This document shows, one piece after another, positions 24,635 to 32,795 of a DNA stretch of 57,022 nt. Source of the stretch: Rhizobiaceae bacterium (lineage in GTDB: Bacteria > Pseudomonadota > Alphaproteobacteria > Rhizobiales > Rhizobiaceae); contig JACVCH010000012.1 of NCBI GenBank assembly GCA_016742175.1, positions 1 to 57,022 of the forward strand, read 5' to 3'. Every line of letters begins with the position of its first letter. Position 1 is the stretch's first letter. A program made the position numbers and the translations under genes. A model generated the notes under the pieces. That model made no database searches and was not told where the DNA came from. It saw only the letters and a program-made list of their open reading frames with translations.

Positions 24635-25459
24635 ATGACCCGCCCTCCGACAACCACCCTCCCTCGCCTCGCCCATCGCGCCGCCGGCACCTCCACCGCC
24701 GACCGCAACGTGCCGGAGGAAACGCCGGTCGCGCTGTCTTATGGCGGCACCACCCATGCGGTGATGATGGCCTCGCCGGCCGATCTGGAGGATTTCGCGA
24801 TCGGCTTCTCGCTGACCGAAGGCATCATCGCGTCACCCGACGAGATCGAGGCGATCGACGTCGAGGACCATGGGGCGGGGATCGACATCCAGATCCGCCT
24901 TTTCGACAAGGCGAACACGCGATTCGAGGCGCGGCGGCGGCGTCTTGCCGGGCCGGTGGGCTGCGGGCTGTGCGGCATCGAATCCATCGAGGAGGCGATG
25001 CGTGCCGTGCGCGGCGTATCCGACGCGGCGCTGGCGCTTTCCGCGCACGACATCACGCAAGCAGTCCGGCTCCTGTCCAAGGTGCAGCCGCTCCACAAGG
25101 AAACCGGCGCCGTACACGCTGCAGGATTTTACGTTCCGGGCCGCGGCATCGTCCTCGCCCGCGAGGATGTCGGCCGGCACAATGCGCTCGACAAGCTTGC
25201 CGGTGCGTTGGCGAAGGCCGGCGTCGCCGGCACGTCCGGCGCGGTCGTCGTCACCAGCCGCGTTTCCGTGGAGATGGTGCAGAAGACGGCCGCCATCGGC
25301 GCGTCCTTCATCATCGCCGTCTCCGCACCGACGGCGCTCGCGATCCGGACCGCCGAAGAAGCCGGCATGAGCCTCGTCGCGCTGGTGCGCGGCGACGAAT
25401 TCGACATCTTCACCCACCCCGAACGTCTGACGCCCGAGAGCAGCACCCATGTCGCATGA
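24635..25459 (+). CDS. fdhD: Formate dehydrogenase accessory sulfurtransferase FdhD/FdsC
   Basis: A 274-residue FdhD-family protein (FdsC in fds operons). It binds the bis-MGD cofactor and hands it, sulfurated, to the formate dehydrogenase alpha subunit. Family marks are ETPVALSYGG near the N-terminus, DFAIGFSLTEGII, the conserved CxxC in GPVGCGLCGIES, the AREDVGRHNALDKLAG motif and the C-terminal SAPTALAIRTAE. The start is the ATG at 24635, with only a weak ribosome site. Its 3' end overlaps fdsD by 11 bases. Confidence 0.95.
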   Translation: MTRPPTTTLPRLAHRAAGTSTADRNVPEETPVALSYGGTTHAVMMASPADLEDFAIGFSLTEGIIASPDEIEAIDVEDHGAGIDIQIRLFDKANTRFEARRRRLAGPVGCGLCGIESIEEAMRAVRGVSDAALALSAHDITQAVRLLSKVQPLHKETGAVHAAGFYVPGRGIVLAREDVGRHNALDKLAGALAKAGVAGTSGAVVVTSRVSVEMVQKTAAIGASFIIAVSAPTALAIRTAEEAGMSLVALVRGDEFDIFTHPERLTPESSTHVA

Positions 25460-25787
25460 GGCCTTCAACCCCTATACGAAGCTGATCCGCATGGCGAACC
25501 AGATCGGCACCTTCTTCGAGTCGAAGCCGCACGATCTCGGCGTCGCGGGCGTCGCCGAACACATCAACAAGTTCTGGGAGCCGCGCATGCGCGGGCACTT
25601 CTTCGAGGTCGTCGACAAGGGCGGCGAAGGGCTGAGCCCGATCGTGCTCGAAGCAGCAGCCTCAATCCGCCGTCCCGGCCAGCCGGTGACGCCCGAACAG
25701 TCGCGCCAGGCCAATGCCGGCGTGCCGGGCGACAAGGGCGAGGAATCAGGCGAGACGAAGTCGCGCATCGCCGCATCGCAGGGTTGA
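25449..25787 (+). CDS. fdsD: Formate dehydrogenase delta subunit
   Basis: A 112-residue FdsD protein. The N-terminal half has the conserved LIRMANQIGTFFESKP, VAEHINKFWEPRMRG pattern of the family; the C-terminal 40 residues are polar and poorly conserved. FdsD is needed for full formate dehydrogenase activity in related organisms but has no cofactor of its own. The ATG lies inside the end of fdhD, indicating coupling. A strong bidirectional terminator hairpin follows directly. Confidence 0.93.
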   Translation: MSHEAFNPYTKLIRMANQIGTFFESKPHDLGVAGVAEHINKFWEPRMRGHFFEVVDKGGEGLSPIVLEAAASIRRPGQPVTPEQSRQANAGVPGDKGEESGETKSRIAASQG

Positions 25788-25791
25788 AAAA

Positions 25792-25814
25792 AAGGCCGGG
25801 CAATGCCCGGCCTT
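25792..25814. terminator. Bidirectional rho-independent terminator
   Basis: A perfect stem GGCCGGGC-AAT-GCCCGGCC (25794-25812) is flanked by a run of seven A on the left and TT on the right. On the minus strand the A run becomes a U tract. It sits between the convergent fdsD and aldehyde dehydrogenase genes, so it most clearly terminates the minus-strand liv/aldehyde dehydrogenase operon and may serve both. Confidence 0.8.
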
Positions 25815-25823
25815 CGTTTCGGA

Positions 25824-27284
25824 TCAGAACATCGGCGGATAGGGCCGGCCGCCGCGGTCGAGCGTGATCCAGCGTGTTTCGGTGAAGGTTTCGAGTGACC
25901 AGCGGCCGCCATGCTTGCCGACGCCCGATGCCTTGAAGCCGCCGAAGGGGACGTGCGGCTCGTCGTTCACCGACGAACAGTTGATGTGGCAATTACCGGT
26001 GTCGAGCCTGTTGACGATGGCGAGACCCCTTGCCTCGTCGCGTGTCATGACGCCGGCGGACAGGCCGTACTCGCTGTCGTTGGCGATCTCGATGGCTTCT
26101 TCGTCGGTGCGGAACGGGATCACCGGCACGACGGGGCCGAAGGTCTCGTCCTGGTAGAGCTTCATGTCCGGCGTCACGCCGGTCAGGATCGTCGGCTCGA
26201 CGAAGCGGCCCTCGATCTTGCCGCCGAGCACGACCTTCGCACCTTTTGCAATCGCGTCTTCGAGTTGCTCCTTCACCTTGGCAACCTGCTTGTCGTTGAT
26301 GAGCGGACCGATGATGTGCTCCTTGCTCTTGGTCGGATCACCGACCTTGAGCTTCTTCGCGCGCTCGACGAACTTCGCCAGGAAATCGTCGAAGATCTTC
26401 TCGTGCACGAGCACCTTTTCGACCGACATGCAGATCTGGCCCTGATGCATGAACGAGCCGAAATTGGCGGCCTGCGTGGCGCGCTCCATCTCGGCGTCGT
26501 CGCAGACGATCAGGGAATCCTTGCCGCCGAGTTCGACGCAGCACTTCTTCAGATGCGCGCCGGCCTTGGCCGCGACCTGGCGGCCGACGGCTGTCGAGCC
26601 GGTGAAGGAGATGCCCTTCACGTAAGGATGCTCGATCAGTTCATCGCCGACCTCGGCCACGTTCTCGCGCGAGCAGGTGACGACGTTGAAGACGCCCTTG
26701 GGCAGGCCGGCTTCCTCGAAGATTTCGGCGAAGAGCAGGCCACCGAGATAAGGCGTTTCCTCGGACGGCTTGAGGACGATCGTGTTGCCGGCGACGAGTG
26801 GAAACAGGAAGCCGCGCGCGGTGAGGATGCAGGGGAAATTCCAGGGCGAGATGACCGAGACGACGCCCATCGGGCGGCGCGTCGCCATCGACACCTTGCC
26901 GTATTCCGACGGCATGACCTCGCCGATCGGATTCCAGACCGACGCTGCGGCGGCGTGGAAGACTTCCGTCACGTAGCCTGTCTCGAACATGCCCTTGCCG
27001 AACCAGCCGCCGCCTTCGGCCTGGATCGCGTCGACGATCTCCATCTTGCGGCGCTCCCAGATTTCGGCCGCCTTGTGGAGATAGTGGGCGCGCTTGGAGA
27101 AGGGCAGCGCGGCCCATTCGGGAAACGCCTTGTGCGCGGCCTCGATGGCGGCCGCTGTCTCGGCGCGGCCGGAATCCGGGACTTCGGCCCAGACCGAGCC
27201 ATCGGCCGGGTTCAGATCCTTGAAGGTCTTCTTCGTCGCGGACCAGCCGCCGCCGATATACATGCCTTCGAAAACACGAGCCAT
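25824..27284 (-). CDS. NAD(P)-dependent aldehyde dehydrogenase (vanillin/salicylaldehyde dehydrogenase-like)
   Basis: A 486-residue aldehyde dehydrogenase oxidising an aldehyde to the acid. Motifs: cofactor-binding SPWNFPCILTARGF, ISFTGSTAVGRQV, the general base Glu in CVELGGKDSL, the catalytic Cys in GQICMSVEKVLV and the C-terminal EPHVPFGGFKASGVGKHGG. It resembles the aromatic-aldehyde subgroup. GGAGG lies 7 bases upstream of ATG 27284. It is the last gene of the operon that starts with another aldehyde dehydrogenase at 34244 and includes a Liv-type transporter; the stop of the preceding gene is 2 bases away. The aromatic substrate is inference. Confidence 0.92.
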   Translation of the reverse strand: MARVFEGMYIGGGWSATKKTFKDLNPADGSVWAEVPDSGRAETAAAIEAAHKAFPEWAALPFSKRAHYLHKAAEIWERRKMEIVDAIQAEGGGWFGKGMFETGYVTEVFHAAAASVWNPIGEVMPSEYGKVSMATRRPMGVVSVISPWNFPCILTARGFLFPLVAGNTIVLKPSEETPYLGGLLFAEIFEEAGLPKGVFNVVTCSRENVAEVGDELIEHPYVKGISFTGSTAVGRQVAAKAGAHLKKCCVELGGKDSLIVCDDAEMERATQAANFGSFMHQGQICMSVEKVLVHEKIFDDFLAKFVERAKKLKVGDPTKSKEHIIGPLINDKQVAKVKEQLEDAIAKGAKVVLGGKIEGRFVEPTILTGVTPDMKLYQDETFGPVVPVIPFRTDEEAIEIANDSEYGLSAGVMTRDEARGLAIVNRLDTGNCHINCSSVNDEPHVPFGGFKASGVGKHGGRWSLETFTETRWITLDRGGRPYPPMF

Positions 27285-27286
27285 TC

Positions 27287-28819
27287 TCAAGCCTCCTTAT
27301 GCTTCTTCCGCTTTTTGGGCGATTTCTTCTTCGGGTGGGAATCGGCGTCCAGCTTCGCCGCCGGTTGCGGCGGGATCGTGAACGCGGCGAGGGTCTTGCG
27401 GCGCGCGGCGACGTGCTGCGCCTGGATGGCCGCGGCGCGGGCGACGACGCTGGAAAGATCGATGCGCTGCGGCACCAGGGGCGCCGCCGGCTCGTTATGG
27501 TCGATGTCGAAGCCGGCGCTGTTGTGTCCGACAAGGCCGTGGCCGCCATTGAGCTTTGCGGCCGGCGCTGCGACCTGCTTGCGCGGCAGGACGGGTCGTT
27601 CGACCGGCTTGCGGCGGCCGGCGACGTGGGCAGCGAGCCGCCTGGTCGCGCGGTCGGCGAGCGCGGCTGCATCGAGCGCGAGGTCAGTCCGGCGCGGTTC
27701 AGCCGATGGCGTCACGAAGGCCGGGCGCTTCGGCGGCGGCGGGGTGCCTGCGCCACGCGTCAGGCGGCTCGACGCCACGTGTGCCGCGAGCCGTTCATGC
27801 GCGCGCTGTGCCAGTTCCGCCGCCTGTTCGGACAGACGGTCGGCGTCGACGGAGGCCGGCTTCGGCTGCGCCGTTTCCCTAGCGGCGACCTCCCATGGAT
27901 CGGGACCGGCTTTCGGGTCGTAGCGGCCGGCAAAGGCGCTTGGCGCAGCATTTTCGCGACGCAGATAGCGCACGAAGGCCGTCTGGATCGCGCCGGCGCG
28001 CCGCGCGAGGTCGCCCGCCATCCGCCCCATCGCCTCGAGCGTGGCCGGCAGAGCGAGGAACGGCGGCAGCGCGATGCCACGCCTTGCGGTGCGCCTGGCA
28101 TCGTCCGTCTTGCCGCCGCCGAGATAGGCGTTGGCGACGGCCGGGTCGTTCATCAGATTGACCGCCGTATCCTCGCCGGTGATGAGGCCGTTCTCGATCA
28201 GATAGCCGCGGTCTGCGATCTTGAGGCTGAGCTTGGCGTTCTGCTCAACGAGCAGGATGCCGACGCCGGTGGCGGCAACGGCCTTCAGCGACTTGAACAG
28301 TTCCTTGGACAAGAGCGGCGACAGGCCGAGCGAGGGCTCGTCGAGCATTAGGATGTCGGGCTTGGACATCAGCGCGCGGCCGATCGCCACCATCTGCTGT
28401 TCGCCGCCCGACATGGTGCGCGCGATCTGGCCTTTGCGCTCGCCAAGGCGCGGGAAGAGCTCGTAGATGCGCTTCAGCGTCTCCGCTTCGCCTTGCCGCG
28501 CACGGCCGGCGAAGGCACCGAGCTGGAGGTTCTCCGCCACGGTCAGGTCGCCGAAGATGCCGCGGCCTTCCGGCACGAGCGCGATGCCCTCCTCGACGAT
28601 CCGGTGCGCCTTGACGCCGCGGATCGGCTTGCCGTTCATCGTGATTTCGGTGCCGGGTTCGGTCTTCACGAGGCCGGCGATGGCCTTGAGCAGGCTCGAC
28701 TTGCCGGCGCCATTCGCACCGAGAATGACGCAGATCTCGCCCTTGGCGATTTTCGCGGAGACGCCTTCGAGCGCGAGGTGGCGGCCGTAGCGGACGCCGA
28801 GATTCTTGACCTCAAGCAT
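27287..28819 (-). CDS. livF: LivF-type ABC ATPase with about 270-residue basic C-terminal extension
   Basis: A 510-residue protein. Residues 1-240 are a normal LivF branched-chain amino acid/amide transporter ATPase: Walker A GANGAGKSS, signature MSGGEQQMVAIGRAL, Walker B ILMLDEPSLGLS. LivF usually ends there. The following residues, to 510, are Ala/Arg/Pro-rich, probably disordered and strongly basic. They contain three copies of an AAHVAxxR-like motif (near residues 343, 399 and 470) and end with KKKSPKKRKKHKEA. No frameshift is needed: the frame is continuous and the next gene starts right after the stop. ATG 28819 overlaps livG by 8 bases. Function of the tail is unknown. Confidence 0.87.
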   Translation of the reverse strand: MLEVKNLGVRYGRHLALEGVSAKIAKGEICVILGANGAGKSSLLKAIAGLVKTEPGTEITMNGKPIRGVKAHRIVEEGIALVPEGRGIFGDLTVAENLQLGAFAGRARQGEAETLKRIYELFPRLGERKGQIARTMSGGEQQMVAIGRALMSKPDILMLDEPSLGLSPLLSKELFKSLKAVAATGVGILLVEQNAKLSLKIADRGYLIENGLITGEDTAVNLMNDPAVANAYLGGGKTDDARRTARRGIALPPFLALPATLEAMGRMAGDLARRAGAIQTAFVRYLRRENAAPSAFAGRYDPKAGPDPWEVAARETAQPKPASVDADRLSEQAAELAQRAHERLAAHVASSRLTRGAGTPPPPKRPAFVTPSAEPRRTDLALDAAALADRATRRLAAHVAGRRKPVERPVLPRKQVAAPAAKLNGGHGLVGHNSAGFDIDHNEPAAPLVPQRIDLSSVVARAAAIQAQHVAARRKTLAAFTIPPQPAAKLDADSHPKKKSPKKRKKHKEA

Positions 28820-29543
28820 CGTCGTCGTCCCCGAGATAGGCGCGCACGACTTCCGGGTCGGACAGGACCTTCGCAACGTCGCCCTCGGCGATTTTCGTGC
28901 CGGTGTTCATGACGACGCAGCGGTCGCACAGCGTGCGGATCGCGTCCATCACGTGCTCGACCATGATGATGGTGCGGCCTTCGCGGCGCAGATCGTCGAT
29001 GAGGGCGATGCCGATCTGCAGCTCCGTCGGGTTGAGGCCGGCCAGCCATTCGTCCAGCAGCAGCACGCGCGGATCGGACGCCAGCGCACGCGCCAGTTCG
29101 ATACGCTTCTGGTCGATATAGGTCATCGAAGCGACCGGCATGTCCGCCCTGCCCTCGAGCCCGACGCGGGCGAGAAGCCGGCGGGCAAGTGCATGGGCAT
29201 CCGTGCCCCACAGCCGGTTGCGCGCGAAGACGGCGCCGGCCATGACGTTTCCCTCCGCCGTCATCGACGGCAGGATGCGCACGAGCTGGAAGGTACGCGC
29301 GACGCCCTGTCGGGCGATGTGGTGCGCGGCGTGGCCGGAAATGCGCTCGCCCTTCAGCCGGATTTCGCCGGCGCTGGGGCGCAGCGCGCCGGAGATCAGG
29401 TTGAGCATCGTCGTCTTGCCGGACCCGTTTGGCCCGATCAGCCCGAGAAGTTCGCCTTCGCGGACGTCGAAGGAGACGTCGTTGACGGCGACGAGGCCGC
29501 CGAACTTCTTCTGCGCGCGGTCGACGGAGAGGATGGCGGTCAT
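28812..29543 (-). CDS. livG: Branched-chain amino acid-type ABC transporter ATPase LivG
   Basis: A 243-residue ATPase with Walker A GPNGSGKTT, the LivG-specific ARTFQLVRILP segment, DQKRIELARALASDP around the signature, Walker B VLLLDEWLAGLNPTE and the switch MVEHVM. It pairs with LivF to power uptake of branched amino acids, amides or aromatic compounds. It overlaps livM by 4 bases at its start and livF by 8 bases at its end. Confidence 0.95.
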   Translation of the reverse strand: MTAILSVDRAQKKFGGLVAVNDVSFDVREGELLGLIGPNGSGKTTMLNLISGALRPSAGEIRLKGERISGHAAHHIARQGVARTFQLVRILPSMTAEGNVMAGAVFARNRLWGTDAHALARRLLARVGLEGRADMPVASMTYIDQKRIELARALASDPRVLLLDEWLAGLNPTELQIGIALIDDLRREGRTIIMVEHVMDAIRTLCDRCVVMNTGTKIAEGDVAKVLSDPEVVRAYLGDDDDA

Positions 29544-30499
29544 GCGACCTTCTCCTCGCCCACGGCATTTTCCGTCCGCTTCATCCGCGCACGCAACTGC
29601 TCCAGCCGTCCCGTCACGCCGTCCGGCAGGAGGTAGACGATGGCGAGGAAGGCGAGGCCCATGACGATGGGCGTGTGGTTCGGAAACTGGGCCGAGACCT
29701 GGTCGAACAGGATGGTGAAGGGCACGACGCCGACCAGCGGCCCCCAGAGGCGCTTGGTGCCGCCGAGCAGCGCCATGATGACGACGAGGAACGAGATCAT
29801 CGGGTTGAAGGCGGATGGCGGCTCGATATAGGCGTAGCGCGGGGCGGAGATCGCGCCGGCAATGCCGATGAAGGCGCCGGAGATCATGAAGAGGATGATC
29901 TTGGCCCGCGCGGTGTCGATGCCGACATGGCGCGCCACGGTCTCATCATTGCCGATGATCTTCATGGCGAAGCCGAGCCGCGAGCGGCCGATCAGCCAGC
30001 CGGTGACGAAGACGGCGACGGTCAGCGCCAGCAGCATCCAGTAGATGTGCATCTCAGTGAAGTCGGTGAAGACGTAGAGGCCCATTCGCGTCGAGACCTT
30101 GGTCTGCGTCCACGAGACCAACTGGCGCACGAGTTCGGCCAAGCCCAGCGTGAAGATGACGAAATAGACGCCGGAAAGCCGCAGCGTCGCGAGGCCGACG
30201 AGCCCAGCCAGCACGGCTGCGACCACTCCGCCACCGAGCACGAGGGCGAAGAACGGCACGTGGTCGACCCACAGTCCGACCGTATAGGTGCCAAGGCCGA
30301 AGAAGGCGGCCGTGGCGAGCGAGATGTAGTGTGTCGGGCCGGAGAAGAGCGTCCAGGCCGTGCAAAGCGCGGCGTAGAGCATCAGATTGACGCCGAGCGA
30401 GAGGTAGTAGCCCTGGCTGAAAAGCGGCAGCGTCGCGAGCGCGGCGATGGCGATCGCACCGAGAAGGCCAATGCGGATTTCCGACTGGTCGAGCGTCAT
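29540..30499 (-). CDS. livM: Branched-chain amino acid-type ABC transporter permease LivM
   Basis: A 319-residue permease with about eight to nine hydrophobic segments and the LivM pattern: GLGTYTVGLWVDHV, VYFVIFTLGLAELV, and the cytoplasmic loop GNDETVARHVGIDTARAKI. The C-terminus YLLPDGVTGRLEQLR is typical. It forms the membrane channel with LivH. Four-base overlaps with both neighbouring genes show one transcription and translation unit. Confidence 0.95.
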   Translation of the reverse strand: MTLDQSEIRIGLLGAIAIAALATLPLFSQGYYLSLGVNLMLYAALCTAWTLFSGPTHYISLATAAFFGLGTYTVGLWVDHVPFFALVLGGGVVAAVLAGLVGLATLRLSGVYFVIFTLGLAELVRQLVSWTQTKVSTRMGLYVFTDFTEMHIYWMLLALTVAVFVTGWLIGRSRLGFAMKIIGNDETVARHVGIDTARAKIILFMISGAFIGIAGAISAPRYAYIEPPSAFNPMISFLVVIMALLGGTKRLWGPLVGVVPFTILFDQVSAQFPNHTPIVMGLAFLAIVYLLPDGVTGRLEQLRARMKRTENAVGEEKVA

Positions 30500-31362
30500 G
30501 TCGTCTGCCTCCCGAACATGCCCTGCGGGCGGAAGAGGAGGACGATGATGAAGAGCGCATAGGTCGCGGCGATGGTGAGGCCGGGATCGATCAGGCTCGC
30601 GACCGCCGTCTCGGTGATGCCGAGGATGAGGGCTGCGAGCACCGCGCCGCGGATGTCGCCGACGCCGCCCATGATGACGATGATCAGCGCCTTCATGGTG
30701 AAGACGACGCCCATCGACGCGTTGAACGTGTAGAAGGTCGACAAAAGCGCCCCGCCGCAGGCCGTCAGCGCGCCGCCGAGCGCAAAGGCGAAAGCCGCGG
30801 TCTTGGCGACGTCGATTGCGACGAGTCTGGCCGAATTCGGATCGACGGCGACGGCGCGAACGGCCGTGCCCTGCCGCGTCCGGTAGAGGAAGAAGTAGAG
30901 CCCGATTGCGATGGCGACCGCCGCCCCGAAGGCGACCACGCGGTTGAGGCCAAACGGATTGCCGAGGATCATGAAGCGCTCGGCGAGGAAGGTGTAGGAG
31001 AAGTAGGAACCGCCGAAGACAAGCAGCATCAGTCCCTGCAGCAGGAAGAGCAGGCCGAAGGTCGCGAGGATCGAATCCACCTCCAGCATGCCGCGGTTCT
31101 TCGCGCGGTCGACCAGCGGCTTCAGGAGCACCGAGTAGATCGCCCAGTTGACGGCGAAGGCGGCCGGCGCGATGACGAGCAGCCCGAGAAGCGGGTTGAT
31201 CTGCATGGCCGTGAACAACCAGAAGGCGATGAAGCAGGCCGCGACGAAGGTCTCGCCATTGGCAAGGTTCATGATGCGCGCGACGCCATATTGCAGCGTC
31301 AGCCCCAGCGCGATCAGCGCATAGGTGCCGCCCAGCAATATGCCTGTGACGATGATCTGCAT
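30496..31362 (-). CDS. livH: Branched-chain amino acid-type ABC transporter permease LivH
   Basis: A 288-residue permease of the LivH family: GILLGGTYALIALGLTLQYG at the start, IMNLANGETFVAACFIA, the loop VDPNSARLVAIDV and GVGDIRGAVLAALILGI near the end. It is the second membrane subunit of the Liv-type importer. A palindromic repeat separates it from the binding-protein gene upstream. Confidence 0.95.
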   Translation of the reverse strand: MQIIVTGILLGGTYALIALGLTLQYGVARIMNLANGETFVAACFIAFWLFTAMQINPLLGLLVIAPAAFAVNWAIYSVLLKPLVDRAKNRGMLEVDSILATFGLLFLLQGLMLLVFGGSYFSYTFLAERFMILGNPFGLNRVVAFGAAVAIAIGLYFFLYRTRQGTAVRAVAVDPNSARLVAIDVAKTAAFAFALGGALTACGGALLSTFYTFNASMGVVFTMKALIIVIMGGVGDIRGAVLAALILGITETAVASLIDPGLTIAATYALFIIVLLFRPQGMFGRQTT

Positions 31363-31406
31363 TTCCTAGATTACCACTTCGTCCGTATCACGACAGGCAG
31401 GAAGGG

Positions 31407-31533
31407 CCTCGTCCCGGAAGGGAAATGCCGCGCAGCGGCGTTTGCCTATCCGGGACCCATTCCGTTAAGTCGTCGTCACGGAATGGGTCCCGGCTCTCAT
31501 CTCGCGATGCTCGATTTCGGCCGGGATGACGCG
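31407..31533. repeat. Palindromic intergenic repeat (family C) inside the liv operon
   Basis: Inverted repeat between livK and livH with inner arms GGGACCCATTCCG and CGGAATGGGTCCC and an outer right arm CGGCCGGGATGACG. It corresponds to the element at 15770-15903. A stem of this kind after the binding-protein gene can stabilise its upstream mRNA so that it is made in excess over the membrane parts; this is inference. Confidence 0.8.
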
Positions 31534-31541
31534 CGTCGTTC

Positions 31542-32738
31542 CTATTCCCAGCCGTCCTTCTTGACCGGCTCGATCGCCCCGTCGATGCCGTTGGCGGCGA
31601 CGCCGTAGAAAACGCCGTCCTTCCACTGGCCGACGGTCCAAAGGTTGCGGTTGACGTTGTTCTCGAACTTAACCTCGCCCATGACCGTGTCGAAGGTGCC
31701 GGTCTTGATCGCCTCGACGACGGCCTCGCGGTCCTTGGTGCCGGCGGCTTCGATCGCCTGTTCGAGGACCTGGAGGCCCGAATAGGTCACCGCGCTCGCC
31801 CAGTAGTCAGCGTCCGCGCCCGTCACTTCCTTGTGCTTGGCCCGGTACTCCTTAATCTTCTCGTCGTCCGGATTGGTGCCGCCGGCACCCAGGATGCCGT
31901 TGGCGACGGCTCCGAAACGCCCGGCATAGGCCGGGAAGGACGTGCCGACGCCGACATAGAACGCGCCGACTTCGAGGCCCTGGATCTGCGCCTGCTCCGT
32001 CAGGGCGAAGGTGTCGCCGGGATAGGAGAAACCGACGAAGGCGTCGGGCGCCGCGGCCTTGGCCTGGCTGATGATCGGCGAGACGTCCTGCGTGCCGAGC
32101 GGATAGGACGCCTCGTAGACGATCTCGAAGCCGGCCGCTTCGAGCGCCGGCTTGCCGGCGCCGGCAAGTTCGAGCCCGAAGGCGTCTGCGACGTGGACGA
32201 GCGCGACCTTGTTGCCGATCTCGCCGGCATCCATCAGCTTCTTCAAGGCAGCCGCCGTGCCTTCGGCCAGTTCCTTCGAGGTGCCGAGCATCCAGAACGA
32301 GTTCGGCCAGCGGCCGGCGAACTCCTCGACGCCGTCGGTGATGGCGCTCGTGGTGATGTGCGGATAGCCGTAGCGCGCGATGAGCGGGGCCGTCGCGACG
32401 TTGAGGCCGGTCGAATAGGGCGTGACGATGAAGTCGACATTGTCGACGGTGGCGAGACGCTGGATGTTCTGGACGGCGGTCTCGGCCGAGGTGCGGTCGT
32501 CATATTCGACCAGCTCGATCTTCATCTGCTGGTCGCCGACCTTGAGGCCGCCGCGCTCGTTCACCTCGGATACCCAGAGCTGGATGTTCGGCCAGTGGCT
32601 GACCGTCGCGCCGGCCGCGAGCGGGCCGGTCTTGGGCGCGCTGGCGCCGATCTTGATGGTCTCCTGCGCGGCCGCGTGGCCGATGAAGGCCAGCGACGCG
32701 GCGCCGGCGGCAAGTGCGATGAACGTACGTCTGATCAT
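31542..32738 (-). CDS. livK: Substrate-binding protein of Liv-type ABC transporter
   Basis: A 398-residue periplasmic binding protein (type 1 fold). The N-terminus is a Sec signal peptide (RRTFIALAAGAASLAFIG, cut after AHAAAQ or AAAQ). The mature start ETIKIGASAPKTGPLA is typical of the LivK/amide-binding family. It also has VDFIVTPYSTGLNVATAPLI and DAFVGFSYPGDTFALTEQAQ, closest in style to aromatic/amide-binding members. It is transcribed with the downstream permeases and flanked by aldehyde dehydrogenase genes, suggesting uptake of an aldehyde precursor. Substrate not determinable. Confidence 0.93.
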   Translation of the reverse strand: MIRRTFIALAAGAASLAFIGHAAAQETIKIGASAPKTGPLAAGATVSHWPNIQLWVSEVNERGGLKVGDQQMKIELVEYDDRTSAETAVQNIQRLATVDNVDFIVTPYSTGLNVATAPLIARYGYPHITTSAITDGVEEFAGRWPNSFWMLGTSKELAEGTAAALKKLMDAGEIGNKVALVHVADAFGLELAGAGKPALEAAGFEIVYEASYPLGTQDVSPIISQAKAAAPDAFVGFSYPGDTFALTEQAQIQGLEVGAFYVGVGTSFPAYAGRFGAVANGILGAGGTNPDDEKIKEYRAKHKEVTGADADYWASAVTYSGLQVLEQAIEAAGTKDREAVVEAIKTGTFDTVMGEVKFENNVNRNLWTVGQWKDGVFYGVAANGIDGAIEPVKKDGWE

Positions 32739-32795
32739 TTCCTGTCTCCTCCCAAATGTTGCCGATTTCCGGCGGCGTGCCGCCGGCAGTCCTCC

